Of a DNA stretch of 64,000 nucleotides, positions 8,586 through 17,643 are shown piece after piece. This stretch comes from Deltaproteobacteria bacterium (GTDB lineage: Bacteria > Desulfobacterota > Binatia > Binatales > Binataceae). How positions within the stretch are numbered: position 1 is the stretch's first letter; the number at the start of each line of letters is the position of its first letter. The position numbers and the translations under genes were made by a program. Under the pieces are notes generated by a model, which worked only from the letters and a program-made list of their open reading frames with translations, ran no database searches and had not been told where the DNA came from. The stretch is taken from contig JAJZAI010000004.1 of assembly GCA_021799495.1 (NCBI GenBank), positions 1 through 64,000 on the forward strand, read 5' to 3'.

Positions 8586-10193
8586 TCATCCGCCTCCGAG
8601 CCGTGCGCGCGAGCGCAGCGTCGGACCGCCGTTGGACATCCGCTTGACCTGCATCGGCTGGCCCTTGCCGCAGTTGGGTATCGCGACGAGGCGCAAATCG
8701 TTTCCGACCGCGTCGATCGCGCTGAAAAAGCGCTTCGAATCCGCGATCACCGAGCCAGAGCGGAAGAGCCTGCCGATCCGGCCGTGCTCGATTTCATAAA
8801 CGCGGCGCGCCGAGATGCGGAAATTTTCGCGCGACTCCGCGATCGATGGAACCAGATGGCCGCAGACGTAGTAGCCGCGATCGACTTCCGCGATGATTTT
8901 TTGCGGGTCGTTCTCCCCCGGCAGAAAGAAAGTGTTGGACATCCGGATCAGCGGCGCGTGCCAGGCTTCGCTCGCGCGCGCGGAGCCGTTCGGCTCGGCG
9001 CCGAGGATCGCGGCGGTGGCGCGCGAATTGAGAAATCCGCGAAATACCCCTCCTTCGATATGCGTCACCCGGCGGCCGGGCGTGCCTTCGTGGTCGTAAA
9101 GATAGTGTCCGTAGCCGTTGAGCGTAGGGTCGGAGCAGGCCCAGAGGAGGGGAGAACCGACCGGCCGGCCGATTTCATTTCGCTCCAGCGAGCCCAGGAA
9201 CCAGCTCCGGCCCGCATAGGCCGCCTCCATCTTCAGCGCACGGTCGGCTTCGCACGGATGGCCGATAATTTCGTGGGCGATCAGCGCGTTGAAGTGCGGA
9301 TCGGTGACGACCACGACTTCGCCGTCAGGCGGTTTCAGGGCCGGCGCCGCGGCGACCTCGCGCGTTTCGCGGCCGAGTTCCACGGCGAAGCGATGGAGGC
9401 CGGGATTGGGCGCCAGTTCGTCGCGCCAATCGTTGGCGAGACATTCGAAGCCGCGTTGCTGGCCAATCGTGTCGTAGCTTTCCTGATAGCCGCCGTCGGC
9501 CGCGGCCACGACGTAACAATCGCCCTGCGAGAACGCGAACGCCTGCGAAATATTCGCGCCGGCCGTGTTGAGAAAAACCTCATGGCGCAATTCGCTGAGC
9601 GCGGCGACCGCGTTGTAGGCGATTTCGCGGCCGAGCGCGGCAATTTCCGCCGACGCCTCCCGGCAGGCGCGGCCGAGTTCCGACGGATTGAGTGTGCGCG
9701 GATCGCGCCGGTGGATCGCCGGAATCTCGGCGCGTTCGCATGAGGGCGCGACTTCTCCGAACAGCGCGATCGATTTCATCGCCGCCGCCGGGACGGATCG
9801 CGCGAGCGCCGCCATTTCGCGCGCATTGCATCGCGCGCGCTCGAAAGCTCCGGCGAGCGCCGCATCGATCGACGCGGCAAGCTTCGTGCGGCTGAGCGCG
9901 ATCCTGCCGACCTCCACGCCCGTGAAGCCTTCGCCGACGGCGCCGCCGCCCGCGGCGCATCGCACGCGCACGCCCAACGCCGCGTTGCCGCTCTCGAACG
10001 CATCGCGCGCCTCGCCGTCAACCGCGGACGCGGTTCGGGTAAACGAAGCTTCGAACCGAAGCTCCGCATAGGCGGCGCCGCGATGCGTCCGGACGAAGCG
10101 GCGGAGCATCGGTTCGCCCGCCGCGCGCAGAAATTCGACCGCGCCAAAAACGCCATCGGAACCCCGGCTTCTTCGAGAGTTCGTCATGCTCAT
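8586..10193 (-). CDS. tldD: TldD metalloprotease
   Basis: A 535-residue zinc metalloprotease, catalytic half of the TldD-TldE complex. HEIIGH at residues 307-312 is the HExxxH zinc motif in the usual TldD position, followed by the family region GHYLYDHEGTPGRRVTHIEGG. The start ATG at 10193 overlaps the tonB stop by 4 bases (ATGA); a second ATG is at 10187. This coupling to tonB is unusual, since tldD normally sits apart from transport genes. N-terminal residues 1-30 are Ser/Arg rich. See the finding on the combined TonB and TldDE operon. Confidence 0.9.
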   Translation of the reverse strand: MSMTNSRRSRGSDGVFGAVEFLRAAGEPMLRRFVRTHRGAAYAELRFEASFTRTASAVDGEARDAFESGNAALGVRVRCAAGGGAVGEGFTGVEVGRIALSRTKLAASIDAALAGAFERARCNAREMAALARSVPAAAMKSIALFGEVAPSCERAEIPAIHRRDPRTLNPSELGRACREASAEIAALGREIAYNAVAALSELRHEVFLNTAGANISQAFAFSQGDCYVVAAADGGYQESYDTIGQQRGFECLANDWRDELAPNPGLHRFAVELGRETREVAAAPALKPPDGEVVVVTDPHFNALIAHEIIGHPCEADRALKMEAAYAGRSWFLGSLERNEIGRPVGSPLLWACSDPTLNGYGHYLYDHEGTPGRRVTHIEGGVFRGFLNSRATAAILGAEPNGSARASEAWHAPLIRMSNTFFLPGENDPQKIIAEVDRGYYVCGHLVPSIAESRENFRISARRVYEIEHGRIGRLFRSGSVIADSKRFFSAIDAVGNDLRLVAIPNCGKGQPMQVKRMSNGGPTLRSRARLGGG

Positions 10194-10912
10194 TGAACGG
10201 TTATAGGAATTCGTACATCAAATTCGGACACGATCGGAACGCCTTTTCTGATGGCGGGGAAAAATCTCCATTGTCTTAGTGTATTGATCAGAATCTGATT
10301 CAATTCCGGATTCATGGTCGGTTGGGACAGCACGACCTCGTCGCTGCCATCGGCCTTGACAATAAAATGAGCGATCGCGACGGTATTGATCTGTTGGTCG
10401 CGCAGATCGTCGGGAATGGTTGGCGTTGGCGCATAGACTGCGCGAGCGCCTGATGCACCGACGCCGAAGTTGAAGCCGCCCCCGGCTGGAGATGCGGGGC
10501 CATACGGCATTGACGCTCCACCGGAGGGCGCCGCACTCGAAGCCGGCGCGGCCTCATGGGGACGCTCGGTCGCTTTGGCCGTCCCGGAGGGCGACGGAGG
10601 ATGAACTATCTCATGATGCCGCGGCATCGGGTGATGACGAACGACGGGCGTTGGCTTCGCTATCGGACGCGGTGGCGCGGCTGCGGCCGGATGAGCTATT
10701 GCGCCGGTCGGGTTTAACTGCGGCGGCAGTTCGACGATTTGCGCCTGCACCGTCGTCGATTCAGGCGGCGGCGGGGCGGATTGTTCCAGCACGCGCGCGA
10801 AGCCTTCAAGGATTGCGAACCAGAGCGCGATCGATAACGGCACAATCCAGAGCAGCCGCCAGCGCTGATCGTCGAGCTCCGGTCCGCTGGAAGTATTGGG
10901 CCAACTCGTCAT
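10190..10912 (-). CDS. tonB: TonB energy-transducing protein
   Basis: A 240-residue inner-membrane protein. A single transmembrane segment lies near residues 19-41, followed by a periplasmic Pro/Ala/His-rich stalk (about 45-145) and a C-terminal TonB domain ending in ALTERNATING strand pattern with LRQWRFFPAIRKGVP, the typical Lxxw+F.PA.+.G signature. It carries proton-motive energy from ExbB-ExbD to the outer-membrane receptor. Start and stop both overlap neighbours by 4 bases (exbD upstream, tldD downstream). The stalk is rich in His-Pro pairs, which may matter if the cargo is a metal chelate, but that is speculation. Confidence 0.88.
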   Translation of the reverse strand: MTSWPNTSSGPELDDQRWRLLWIVPLSIALWFAILEGFARVLEQSAPPPPESTTVQAQIVELPPQLNPTGAIAHPAAAAPPRPIAKPTPVVRHHPMPRHHEIVHPPSPSGTAKATERPHEAAPASSAAPSGGASMPYGPASPAGGGFNFGVGASGARAVYAPTPTIPDDLRDQQINTVAIAHFIVKADGSDEVVLSQPTMNPELNQILINTLRQWRFFPAIRKGVPIVSEFDVRIPITVQ

Positions 10913-11310
10913 TCGCGTCTGACCGCGATGGTGAAGTGATCGACGCCCGCGGCGCGCGCCCGCAGCATCGCGCGCACCACCACTCCCTCCGGCGCGGCGC
11001 CGTCGGCATTGACGACGACGCCGTGGTCGCCCGCGGCGAGCCGCGGTTCGAGGACGGCGGCCAGCGTGTCGAGCGTGACGGGGGTTTTGTCGATCAGGAT
11101 TTCGCCCTCTCGCGTAACCGTGAGCGTTACCGGCTCCTTGTGGCTCATCGGAGCGGCGGCGCCTTCGGGCAGGTTAACTTTGAGCGAATTCAGCGTTTGC
11201 ATCGAGAGCGACGCGAGCATGAAAGTCGCGAGCAGGAAGAACATCACGTCGATCATGGGAATGATTTCGATTCGCCCGCGCCGCGATATGCGCGATCGTT
11301 TGAGCTTCAT
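10909..11310 (-). CDS. exbD: ExbD biopolymer transport protein
   Basis: A 133-residue inner-membrane protein with one N-terminal transmembrane helix at about residues 17-38. The helix contains PMIDVMFFLLATFML, where the aspartate is the conserved proton-path residue of ExbD/TolR/MotB. The rest is a periplasmic ExbD fold (LTVTREGEILIDKTPV, VVVNADGAAPEG). ATGA overlaps join it to exbB upstream and tonB downstream, giving strict co-translation of the motor complex. Confidence 0.92.
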   Translation of the reverse strand: MKLKRSRISRRGRIEIIPMIDVMFFLLATFMLASLSMQTLNSLKVNLPEGAAAPMSHKEPVTLTVTREGEILIDKTPVTLDTLAAVLEPRLAAGDHGVVVNADGAAPEGVVVRAMLRARAAGVDHFTIAVRRE

Positions 11311-11990
11311 CGGGCGGCCTCCCGCGCCCGCGCCAGCGGCGCAGCCGCGTTTTCGGACGCGCCATTTTCCTGATCAAGCCGGATATGATCGATGAGACGC
11401 GAACCCAAACGCTCCATTCGGTCGAGCGCTTGCGCCTGCGTGCGCGAAAAAAAATTGAAGCCGAACAGCGAAAGGATGGCGATAAGCAGGCCGAGAGCCG
11501 TCGCGATGAGCGCCTCGGCGACGCCCGAAGTCACCTGCGTCGGCGCCACGAGCGTGGACGTGCCGATAATTTTGAACGCCTGCATCATGCCGGTGATTGT
11601 GCCGAGCAAGCCGAGCAGCGGGGCGGCGGTGACGACGGTTTCGAGAATCCAGAGGCCGCGATTCAGCGTCTTTTCGATCGCGCCCGCTTCGTCGCCGGCG
11701 CGCGACTCGACCCACCATACGGGCTTGGCGCGATTGTCGGCGATCGTTTTGAAGAAACGCGCATAGGCGTTGTGCGGTCCGAGCGCGGCCAGCCGTTTTT
11801 CCAGCTCCTGCCAGTCAAAACCGTAGGTCTCGGCCAGCGCAAGCAGGTCGCCCGGCAGGCGCAGGCAGCGTCCGTACGCGACGGCGCGGTCGATAATGAT
11901 GGCGAGCGCGATCACGCCGAGCGCGAGCAGCGGATAAACCATCGGCCCGCCGTACGTGATCGCCTCCCATGCGCCTTTCAATTCATTCAT
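11307..11990 (-). CDS. exbB: ExbB/TolQ/MotA-type proton channel protein
   Basis: About 227 residues with three transmembrane helices: near the N terminus (YPLLALGVIALAIIIDRAV) and two in the second half around AAPLLGLLGTITGMMQAF, the family's conserved core, and IATALGLLIAILSLFGFNFF. The ATG at 11990 (MNELKGAWEAITYGG) fits the family; the frame remains open further upstream but that stretch is not membrane-like. The receptor gene stops 55 bases upstream. ExbB forms the pentameric stator that drives TonB. Confidence 0.92.
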   Translation of the reverse strand: MNELKGAWEAITYGGPMVYPLLALGVIALAIIIDRAVAYGRCLRLPGDLLALAETYGFDWQELEKRLAALGPHNAYARFFKTIADNRAKPVWWVESRAGDEAGAIEKTLNRGLWILETVVTAAPLLGLLGTITGMMQAFKIIGTSTLVAPTQVTSGVAEALIATALGLLIAILSLFGFNFFSRTQAQALDRMERLGSRLIDHIRLDQENGASENAAAPLARAREAAR

Positions 11991-12045
11991 TGTATTGAGC
12001 CTCGTGAAGTGAATATCGACAGTCTCATTCCTTGCGGGCGCGGCG

Positions 12046-14433
12046 TCAGAACGCGGGCAGCGGCACGGAGACCGAGCCGTACACCGCGCGGCGGGGCCCG
12101 TATGCGGGAACAAATATTCCGATCCCTGTGCCTTCGCGCAGGATGTTGGTGCGATCAAAGGCGTTGAGCAACGCCACTCGCGTGGTTACTTCGCCAACAT
12201 TGGATACATCGAAGCTGCGCCCGACGCCAAGGTTGATTTGCCAGTTGAATGGCACCTCGGCGGTATTGTCGAATCCCGCTCTCAAACCGCTGCCGTAATT
12301 CCCGCTGGCGCTGAACAACCAGGATTTCCAATTGTACGCAAGCCATCCCGAAGCCGTATAAAATTGCTGATGATCGAGGTATATATAGTGATTATCCGCA
12401 TAGGCGAGGCCCGCCTGCGTGAAATTGAATTGTCCGGTTACCACCTCGGTTCCCTGCGCCACGGAGTATGAAAAATTCGCTCCACACGAGAGCGATTTGC
12501 CGAGCTGATAGCTGGCCGTAGTCTCGACGCCGTAGATGCGTCCATTCATGTAGTTGAATGGCGCGAAGATCGGGACGAAGCCGAACTGGCCGAGATCAAG
12601 CAGATCGTGAGCCAGCTCGAAGTAGGCGTCCTCCCCGAGCGTAAGTCCCGGAATAAGTTTGCTTATCGTTCCGCCAACGTCGAAATACCAGTCGCTTTCG
12701 GGCTTTGGCTCCGAGTTGCCCGGGAGCACGGCCGCGGTGGTGTCTTTGAAAGCGCTGAAACTGCGCGGTGAAATCGTATAGAATGAGGGAGTTTGAAAAT
12801 AGCGCGAGAACCCCGCATGCAGGGTGAGATTCTCCCGTGGAACATAGACCAGATTGGCGCGCGGGCTCAGTTGGTTGGCGGAGCCGGCAAAGCCCGCCAT
12901 CTGATCCCATCTTGCGCCGTAATCGAGGCTGAGTTTTCGGGAAATTCGCCAATGGTCCTGTCCGTACACACCCGCCAGCCACGCGATGCCGTTGGTATTA
13001 TCGATGATATTGACCGGGATGTCGCTGGTTTGCTTTCCGGATGAGTCGGCCGGAAAGGCCGCCGAAGTATCGTCGAGCGTCTCGCCATACTCGCCGGCAT
13101 AGAAGCCTGCGGCGAAAGTATGGGACTTGTTGTAGTGGTAGGTGGCGTCGCCCTGCAGGGTGTTGGCGAATTCGCTGTGAAAGACGTTGGAAGCGACGCC
13201 CTGATATAACAAATCGCCAATCGGGTCTGGCGTGAAAAGTATCGTGTTGTATTTGGCCGTATACGCGATTTGATAGTTGAAACTGGCGCCCTCGGTTCCC
13301 TGTAACGTGAGAATCCCGAAATAGTATCTTTGATCCAGATTTTCGTTGAGATCGGTCGATGGATAAGCGGCCGGATTCACCCCGGCGAGCTTGTAAAGCG
13401 GAATTTGGCCCGGATAGTCGGGAAACTGGTTGTCGGCGACCGATACGCCGGAAGTGAACGAGAGACGTGTGGTGGGATTGAGAAAATATGAAAAATAGCC
13501 GAACCACTGCCCTTGATCGGTTATGTCGTGAATCGGAGTGGGTCCCGGGGTGGCGGAACTAAGGCCGATGTTGTCGTGCAGATAGAAGCCGGTGGTGTAA
13601 AAGCTGAAGTTACCCTTGCAGCCGCCATATTCGAAGCTGGGACGCGCGGTCTCGCGCTGGCCGCCGTAAAGCTGAAAGCGCCCTCCCGGATCTGTGCACC
13701 CGTCCTTGGTCTGGATATCCAGAATTCCCGCGTCGCGATAACCGTATTGCGCCGGCAGCGCGCCGTCCACCAGGCTGATGCTGCGGATCGAGTAGGAGGA
13801 AAGCACTTGGCCGAATCCACTGAAGCTGTCGAGCGGCAGCATGATTCCGTTGATTCGCCATTGCAGGTCCGCGTGGGCGCCGCGTATATGAACCTGGCCA
13901 TTTTCGTCCTGCGCGACTCCCGGCATCTGCAAAAGCACCTGGCTCACCGAGGTGTTGTTGCCGGCCGGGAGTTCCGAAATGCTTTTTTCGGTTATCGTAT
14001 AGGCGCTGTTGCCGGAAGCTGAAAGTTGATTTGGCGCCCGGTTGAGCCGTTGCGCCGAGACCGCGACGGTAAGCGGCCCGAGCGAGTTCATTGTCAGCGC
14101 GATCGGAGCGGCGGTCGCGCCGGGCGCGACCGAGACGACTTTGCTGGCGACCGCAAATCGCCGTTTTTTGGCGATAATCAGGAAAAGCCCAGCCGGCGCG
14201 GCGGACAACTCAAAATATCCTTTGGAATCCGTAAGCGCCTGGCCGACGACGCGTCCGTTTTGATCCTCCAGCAATAATTGAACGCCGGCCAAAGGTCGGT
14301 TAAGCGCATCCTTGACCGTGCCGCGCAGCGCCTGTTTGTTGGCAGGCGCCTGTGGGCTTGCGGCAATCGTGATTCCAGGCGTCATCACCGCTGCAAGTAC
14401 GACTAACAATGCCGCAGCCGCTAGATTCCGCAT
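12046..14433 (-). CDS. TonB-dependent outer-membrane receptor with carboxypeptidase-regulatory-like domain
   Basis: About 795 residues from the ATG at 14433, which gives a clear signal peptide (AALLVVLAAVMTPGITIAAS). Residues about 35-115 form a CarboxypepD_reg-like Ig fold (LRGTVKDALNRPLAGVQLLLEDQ), as in SusC/CirA-like receptors. The plug domain follows (NTSVSQVLLQMPGVAQDENGQVHIRG), then a 22-strand-type barrel ending in YGSVSVPLPAF with the terminal phenylalanine. An alternative start is 14463. The ligand cannot be read from sequence. The neighbours are a dedicated ExbB-ExbD-TonB set and TldDE, so the cargo may be a peptide or peptide chelate. Confidence 0.88.
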   Translation of the reverse strand: MRNLAAAALLVVLAAVMTPGITIAASPQAPANKQALRGTVKDALNRPLAGVQLLLEDQNGRVVGQALTDSKGYFELSAAPAGLFLIIAKKRRFAVASKVVSVAPGATAAPIALTMNSLGPLTVAVSAQRLNRAPNQLSASGNSAYTITEKSISELPAGNNTSVSQVLLQMPGVAQDENGQVHIRGAHADLQWRINGIMLPLDSFSGFGQVLSSYSIRSISLVDGALPAQYGYRDAGILDIQTKDGCTDPGGRFQLYGGQRETARPSFEYGGCKGNFSFYTTGFYLHDNIGLSSATPGPTPIHDITDQGQWFGYFSYFLNPTTRLSFTSGVSVADNQFPDYPGQIPLYKLAGVNPAAYPSTDLNENLDQRYYFGILTLQGTEGASFNYQIAYTAKYNTILFTPDPIGDLLYQGVASNVFHSEFANTLQGDATYHYNKSHTFAAGFYAGEYGETLDDTSAAFPADSSGKQTSDIPVNIIDNTNGIAWLAGVYGQDHWRISRKLSLDYGARWDQMAGFAGSANQLSPRANLVYVPRENLTLHAGFSRYFQTPSFYTISPRSFSAFKDTTAAVLPGNSEPKPESDWYFDVGGTISKLIPGLTLGEDAYFELAHDLLDLGQFGFVPIFAPFNYMNGRIYGVETTASYQLGKSLSCGANFSYSVAQGTEVVTGQFNFTQAGLAYADNHYIYLDHQQFYTASGWLAYNWKSWLFSASGNYGSGLRAGFDNTAEVPFNWQINLGVGRSFDVSNVGEVTTRVALLNAFDRTNILREGTGIGIFVPAYGPRRAVYGSVSVPLPAF

Positions 14434-14634
14434 TGCCAACCCTCGCGGCGTTTCACGGTGCATGACATGCGCAGGAGCCTTATCCGCGCGCGTTCGCCTG
14501 GGAGCGTCTGACGGCGCAAGTTCCAGAGCGGGAATCGCGGCGATTCCCACCTCAGATCGTGATGGCCGACCCATGATAAACCGGTCCTCTTTGACGTCCC
14601 GCGCTCGTCGGCGTTTGGACGACGGTCTTTGTCC

Positions 14635-14660
14635 CTACGCTCGGCGGGAGCCATGCGTAG
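14635..14660. promoter_or_regulatory. Small inverted repeat CTACGC...GCGTAG upstream of receptor gene
   Basis: A 6-bp inverted repeat with a 14-base loop in the 262-base gap between the CPLC-motif gene and the receptor. It could be an operator or a leader hairpin of the receptor. The rest of this gap shows no riboswitch core that I recognise. Confidence 0.25.
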
Positions 14661-14694
14661 CTGTGGAGCCGAACAAAATGTCAGTGAAAGACGA

Positions 14695-15039
14695 CTAGAG
14701 CGCGTAGGCGGGAGGGGCGCGCGTACGCCATGCCGAAAACGGCGCGCCGAATACGCGCCGAATGCCGGTGACCGGCGTCAGCCGGTTCGTCAGGACGGGA
14801 CGATCTATCGTCGGCGCGACGGCCGGTTTAACCGGCGCATGGCACGCAAATGCGCATAACGGACATGCCGCGGAGTCCAAAGCGATTTGCGCTGGAGAAA
14901 TGACGCGCCTGGTCGAATCGACGCGATGAAAATGCCCCGCCGCGACCATCTGCGCGAACGCCAGCACGAGCGCCATCAGCAGCACGGCCGCCCTGCGGCG
15001 CCGATTCCCGCTGCCTGTGGATGGTCTGGCGGTTGTCAC
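14695..15039 (-). CDS. Small membrane-anchored protein with CPLC motif (DUF2946-like)
   Basis: A 114-residue protein starting at a GTG. It has an arginine-rich n-region, one hydrophobic segment (AAVLLMALVLAFAQMVAAG) that could be a signal anchor, a GHFH sequence right after it, and then ACPLCAFACHAP. DUF2946-type proteins have this size and layout with a CPxC motif and are often found beside TonB-dependent receptors and metal-handling genes. The Cys and His residues could bind a metal ion in the periplasm. It lies directly upstream of the receptor on the same strand, so it may be the first gene of the operon. The family assignment is tentative. Confidence 0.55.
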   Translation of the reverse strand: MTTARPSTGSGNRRRRAAVLLMALVLAFAQMVAAGHFHRVDSTRRVISPAQIALDSAACPLCAFACHAPVKPAVAPTIDRPVLTNRLTPVTGIRRVFGAPFSAWRTRAPPAYAL

Positions 15040-15094
15040 CGGTTTTGCGAACAGCGCCGTCCGAACGTTTTACGCCGGACGGCCCCAATTCGCC

Positions 15095-16294
15095 TTACAG
15101 GATACCCTCCTCCTTGAGTGACGCCAAGTCGGCCGCCGAATAACCAAGGAGTTCGCCATATACCTCATTATTATGCTGGCCGAGCAGTGGCGCCGCCTTG
15201 ACCTCGACGGGCGAATCCTCCAGCCGCACGGGACATCCCGGCATCGTGAATTCGCCCCGCGCCGGATGGTCCACCGTCACCACCATCCCGCGCTCGCGCA
15301 TATGCGGATCGTTGAGCAATTCGACGCTGTCGAGCACCGCGCCGCACGGCACGCCCGCCTCGCCCATCAGCCGCATCACTTCGCGCTTGGGACGCCGCGA
15401 CGTCCAGTCTTCGATTATGCGCGACAGCTCTTCGATATATTTCACCCGTTCGCGTCGATCGCGGAAGCGCGGATCTTCGAACACTTCCGGACGGCCGATC
15501 GTCCTGCACATCGCCTCGAACATCTCGGGCGTCGTGCAGAGCATGTAAACGTAGTCGTTTGGCCCGCCGGGCGCGCATTTGTAGATGTCCCCGATCGCGC
15601 CCGAGGCGAGGCGATTGCCGGCGCGCGGCGTCGGCTCGTTCGTGATATACGTGCCCATCATCGGCACGCGCACGAAATTGAAAACCGCCTCCTGCATCGC
15701 GACTTCGACCTTCTGTCCCTTGCCGGTGCGCTCGCGCTGGATATAAGCCGCCAGCACTCCGCAGGCCGCGTGGATTCCGGTGCCGGTGTCGCCGATCGTC
15801 GGCCCCGGCTTGAGCGGCGGCGAGCCCGGAAATCCGGTCAGCGACATCGCGCCGCCGGTGGCCTGCGCGATCATGTCGAAGCTTTTGTATTTGCTGTACG
15901 GGCCGTGTGTGCCAAAGCCCTTGATCGTCAGGTAAATCAGCCGCGGATTTATCTCGCGCAGGCTCTCGTAGCCAAGTCCGAGGTTTTCAAGCACGCCGAG
16001 CGAGTAATTTTCCGCAAGGATATCGACCTTCTTCGCCAGCTCGCGGAAAATTTCCTTGCCGCGTTCCGATTTGAGATTGAGCGTCACGCTGCGCTTGTTC
16101 GCGTTTAGCAGCATGAAGTAGTGGGAATCGACGCCGGGCTTTTCGGTCAGCAGCCAGCGTCCCTGCTCGCCCATCTTCGGCGGCTCGACCTTGATTACGT
16201 TCGCTCCGAGCCACGCCAGCATCTCGGTGCATGACGTTCCGGCCTCGAACTGCGTCAGATCCAGCACCTTCACTCCGGCCAAAGCCTTTTCCAT
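15095..16294 (-). CDS. CaiB/BaiF (family III) CoA transferase
   Basis: A 399-residue enzyme that moves CoA between carboxylic acids; the family forms interlocked homodimers. The N terminus (GVKVLDLTQFEAGTSCTEMLAWLGANVIKVEPP) and the FDMIAQATGGAMSLTG and GDTGTGIHAACGVLAA regions are diagnostic; the last two surround the active-site aspartate. I chose the ATG at 16294 because GGAG lies 7 bases upstream; a TTG six bases earlier is weaker. The substrate is unknown. A TPP enzyme related to oxalyl-CoA decarboxylase is in the window but 9 kb away with unrelated genes between. Confidence 0.88.
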   Translation of the reverse strand: MEKALAGVKVLDLTQFEAGTSCTEMLAWLGANVIKVEPPKMGEQGRWLLTEKPGVDSHYFMLLNANKRSVTLNLKSERGKEIFRELAKKVDILAENYSLGVLENLGLGYESLREINPRLIYLTIKGFGTHGPYSKYKSFDMIAQATGGAMSLTGFPGSPPLKPGPTIGDTGTGIHAACGVLAAYIQRERTGKGQKVEVAMQEAVFNFVRVPMMGTYITNEPTPRAGNRLASGAIGDIYKCAPGGPNDYVYMLCTTPEMFEAMCRTIGRPEVFEDPRFRDRRERVKYIEELSRIIEDWTSRRPKREVMRLMGEAGVPCGAVLDSVELLNDPHMRERGMVVTVDHPARGEFTMPGCPVRLEDSPVEVKAAPLLGQHNNEVYGELLGYSAADLASLKEEGIL

Positions 16295-16511
16295 CGGCAA
16301 TCTCCAGACACGAGCGGCGCCCGGGCGCGTTCGTGCGGTGATGCGCCCGCCGGGGGCGGCGCGCGAATTTATATGGCGCTACTTGACAATCTTACTAGCG
16401 CCGAAGGCGCGATCCGGCAAGGCCGCGGCGCGCACGCCGGCGGCGGCTTACGCGGATCGGCGCGGTTTGATAAGTTTTCCGCGGACTCATCGCCGCGATG
16501 GAATCAAATTG

Positions 16512-17636
16512 ATGTCCGAAGCGCTGCGCAAACTCGCCTTGATCCGCGGCGAGCTTAATCAGCTTTTTCTCGAACGCGCCGAACTGGTCGACGGCGCGCT
16601 TTGCGCGCTTGCGTCGGCCAGCCACGTGCTCGTGATTGGACCGCCGGGCACGGCCAAATCGATGCTGGCCGACGAACTCTGCCGCCGTATCGAGGGCGCC
16701 GGATATTTTCAATGGCTGCTCACCCGTTTCACCACGCCCGAGGAAATTTTCGGCGCGGTCAGCCTGCGCGCGCTCGAAAACGACGATTATCGCCGCGTGA
16801 CCGGCAACAAGCTGCCGGAAGCGCACATCGCTTTTCTCGACGAAATCTTCAAGGCGAATTCCTCGATCCTCAATGCGCTGCTGACGCTGATCAACGAACG
16901 CCTGTTCCACAACGGGCGCGAACGGATGGCCGTGCCGCTGATCACGATGTTCGGCGCTTCCAACGAGCTGCCCGACGAAGAGGAGCTGACCGCCCTGTAT
17001 GACCGCTTCATGCTCCGCTTCATGGTCGATTACATCGGCGAGGAGTTCCGCTTTCTGAAGATGCTTGAGGGCAGCGCGGCCGCGGCGCGCACCACCTTGA
17101 CGCTCGCCGAACTCGGCGCGCTCCGCGCGGCCGCCGCGGCGATTCCCGTTCCCGGCGCGATCCTCCGCGCGATCGCCGAATTGCGCCGCGGGCTGGCCGG
17201 CGAACAGATCGTCGTCTCCGATCGGCGCTGGCGCAATTCGCTCGGCCTGCTGCGCGCGCATGCGATGCTCAACGGGCGCGGCCGCGTCGCCGAAGACGAC
17301 CTCGGCCTGCTCGAACACGTTCTCTGGAAGGACCCGGAGGAAATACCCAAAGTCCGCGACGCGATTCGCCGCCTCGTCAAAGGGTTCGAGGACGAGGCCC
17401 GCGAGCTGCTGATTCAGGGCCAGGAACTGCGCGAATACGCCGCCCGCCAATGGGAAAGCGACGAGTTGCGCAAGCGCGCGACGGTCGAGGCGCACGCCAA
17501 GCTCGCCAATATCCTCAATCGTTTCGATCATCTGATTCGCGACGCCGGGGAGAACGGCCGCCCGGTCGGCGCAATCGCCGCGATGCGCGCGCAGGTCCGG
17601 GAGATTCAACAAGCCCTGCTGCGCGAGGCGCTGTAG
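16512..17636 (+). CDS. MoxR-family AAA+ ATPase, RavA subfamily
   Basis: A 374-residue AAA+ ATPase. Walker A is GPPGTAKS at about residues 44-51 and Walker B is IAFLDEIFKANSSILNALL at about 108-126, followed by sensor 1 FGASNELPDEEEL and the RavA-type lid. RavA-like ATPases work with a VWA-domain protein as chaperones of metal- or redox-enzyme assembly; no VWA gene is next to this one. The frame is open from 16191, but that stretch overlaps the divergent CoA-transferase gene, so I start at the ATG where homology begins. recO follows after 7 bases. Confidence 0.85.
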   Translation: MSEALRKLALIRGELNQLFLERAELVDGALCALASASHVLVIGPPGTAKSMLADELCRRIEGAGYFQWLLTRFTTPEEIFGAVSLRALENDDYRRVTGNKLPEAHIAFLDEIFKANSSILNALLTLINERLFHNGRERMAVPLITMFGASNELPDEEELTALYDRFMLRFMVDYIGEEFRFLKMLEGSAAAARTTLTLAELGALRAAAAAIPVPGAILRAIAELRRGLAGEQIVVSDRRWRNSLGLLRAHAMLNGRGRVAEDDLGLLEHVLWKDPEEIPKVRDAIRRLVKGFEDEARELLIQGQELREYAARQWESDELRKRATVEAHAKLANILNRFDHLIRDAGENGRPVGAIAAMRAQVREIQQALLREAL

Positions 17637-17643
17637 GCGCGCG

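Noticed and set aside
14434-14694. Cobalamin or TPP riboswitch before the TonB-dependent receptor
   Set aside because: GCGTAGGGA resembles the end of a TPP riboswitch, but the CTGAGA part and the cobalamin box core are missing.
4684-16294. Oxalate degradation pair (TPP enzyme and CaiB-type transferase)
   Set aside because: The genes are 9 kb apart on opposite strands with unrelated genes between, and neither shows oxalate-specific residues that I can point to.
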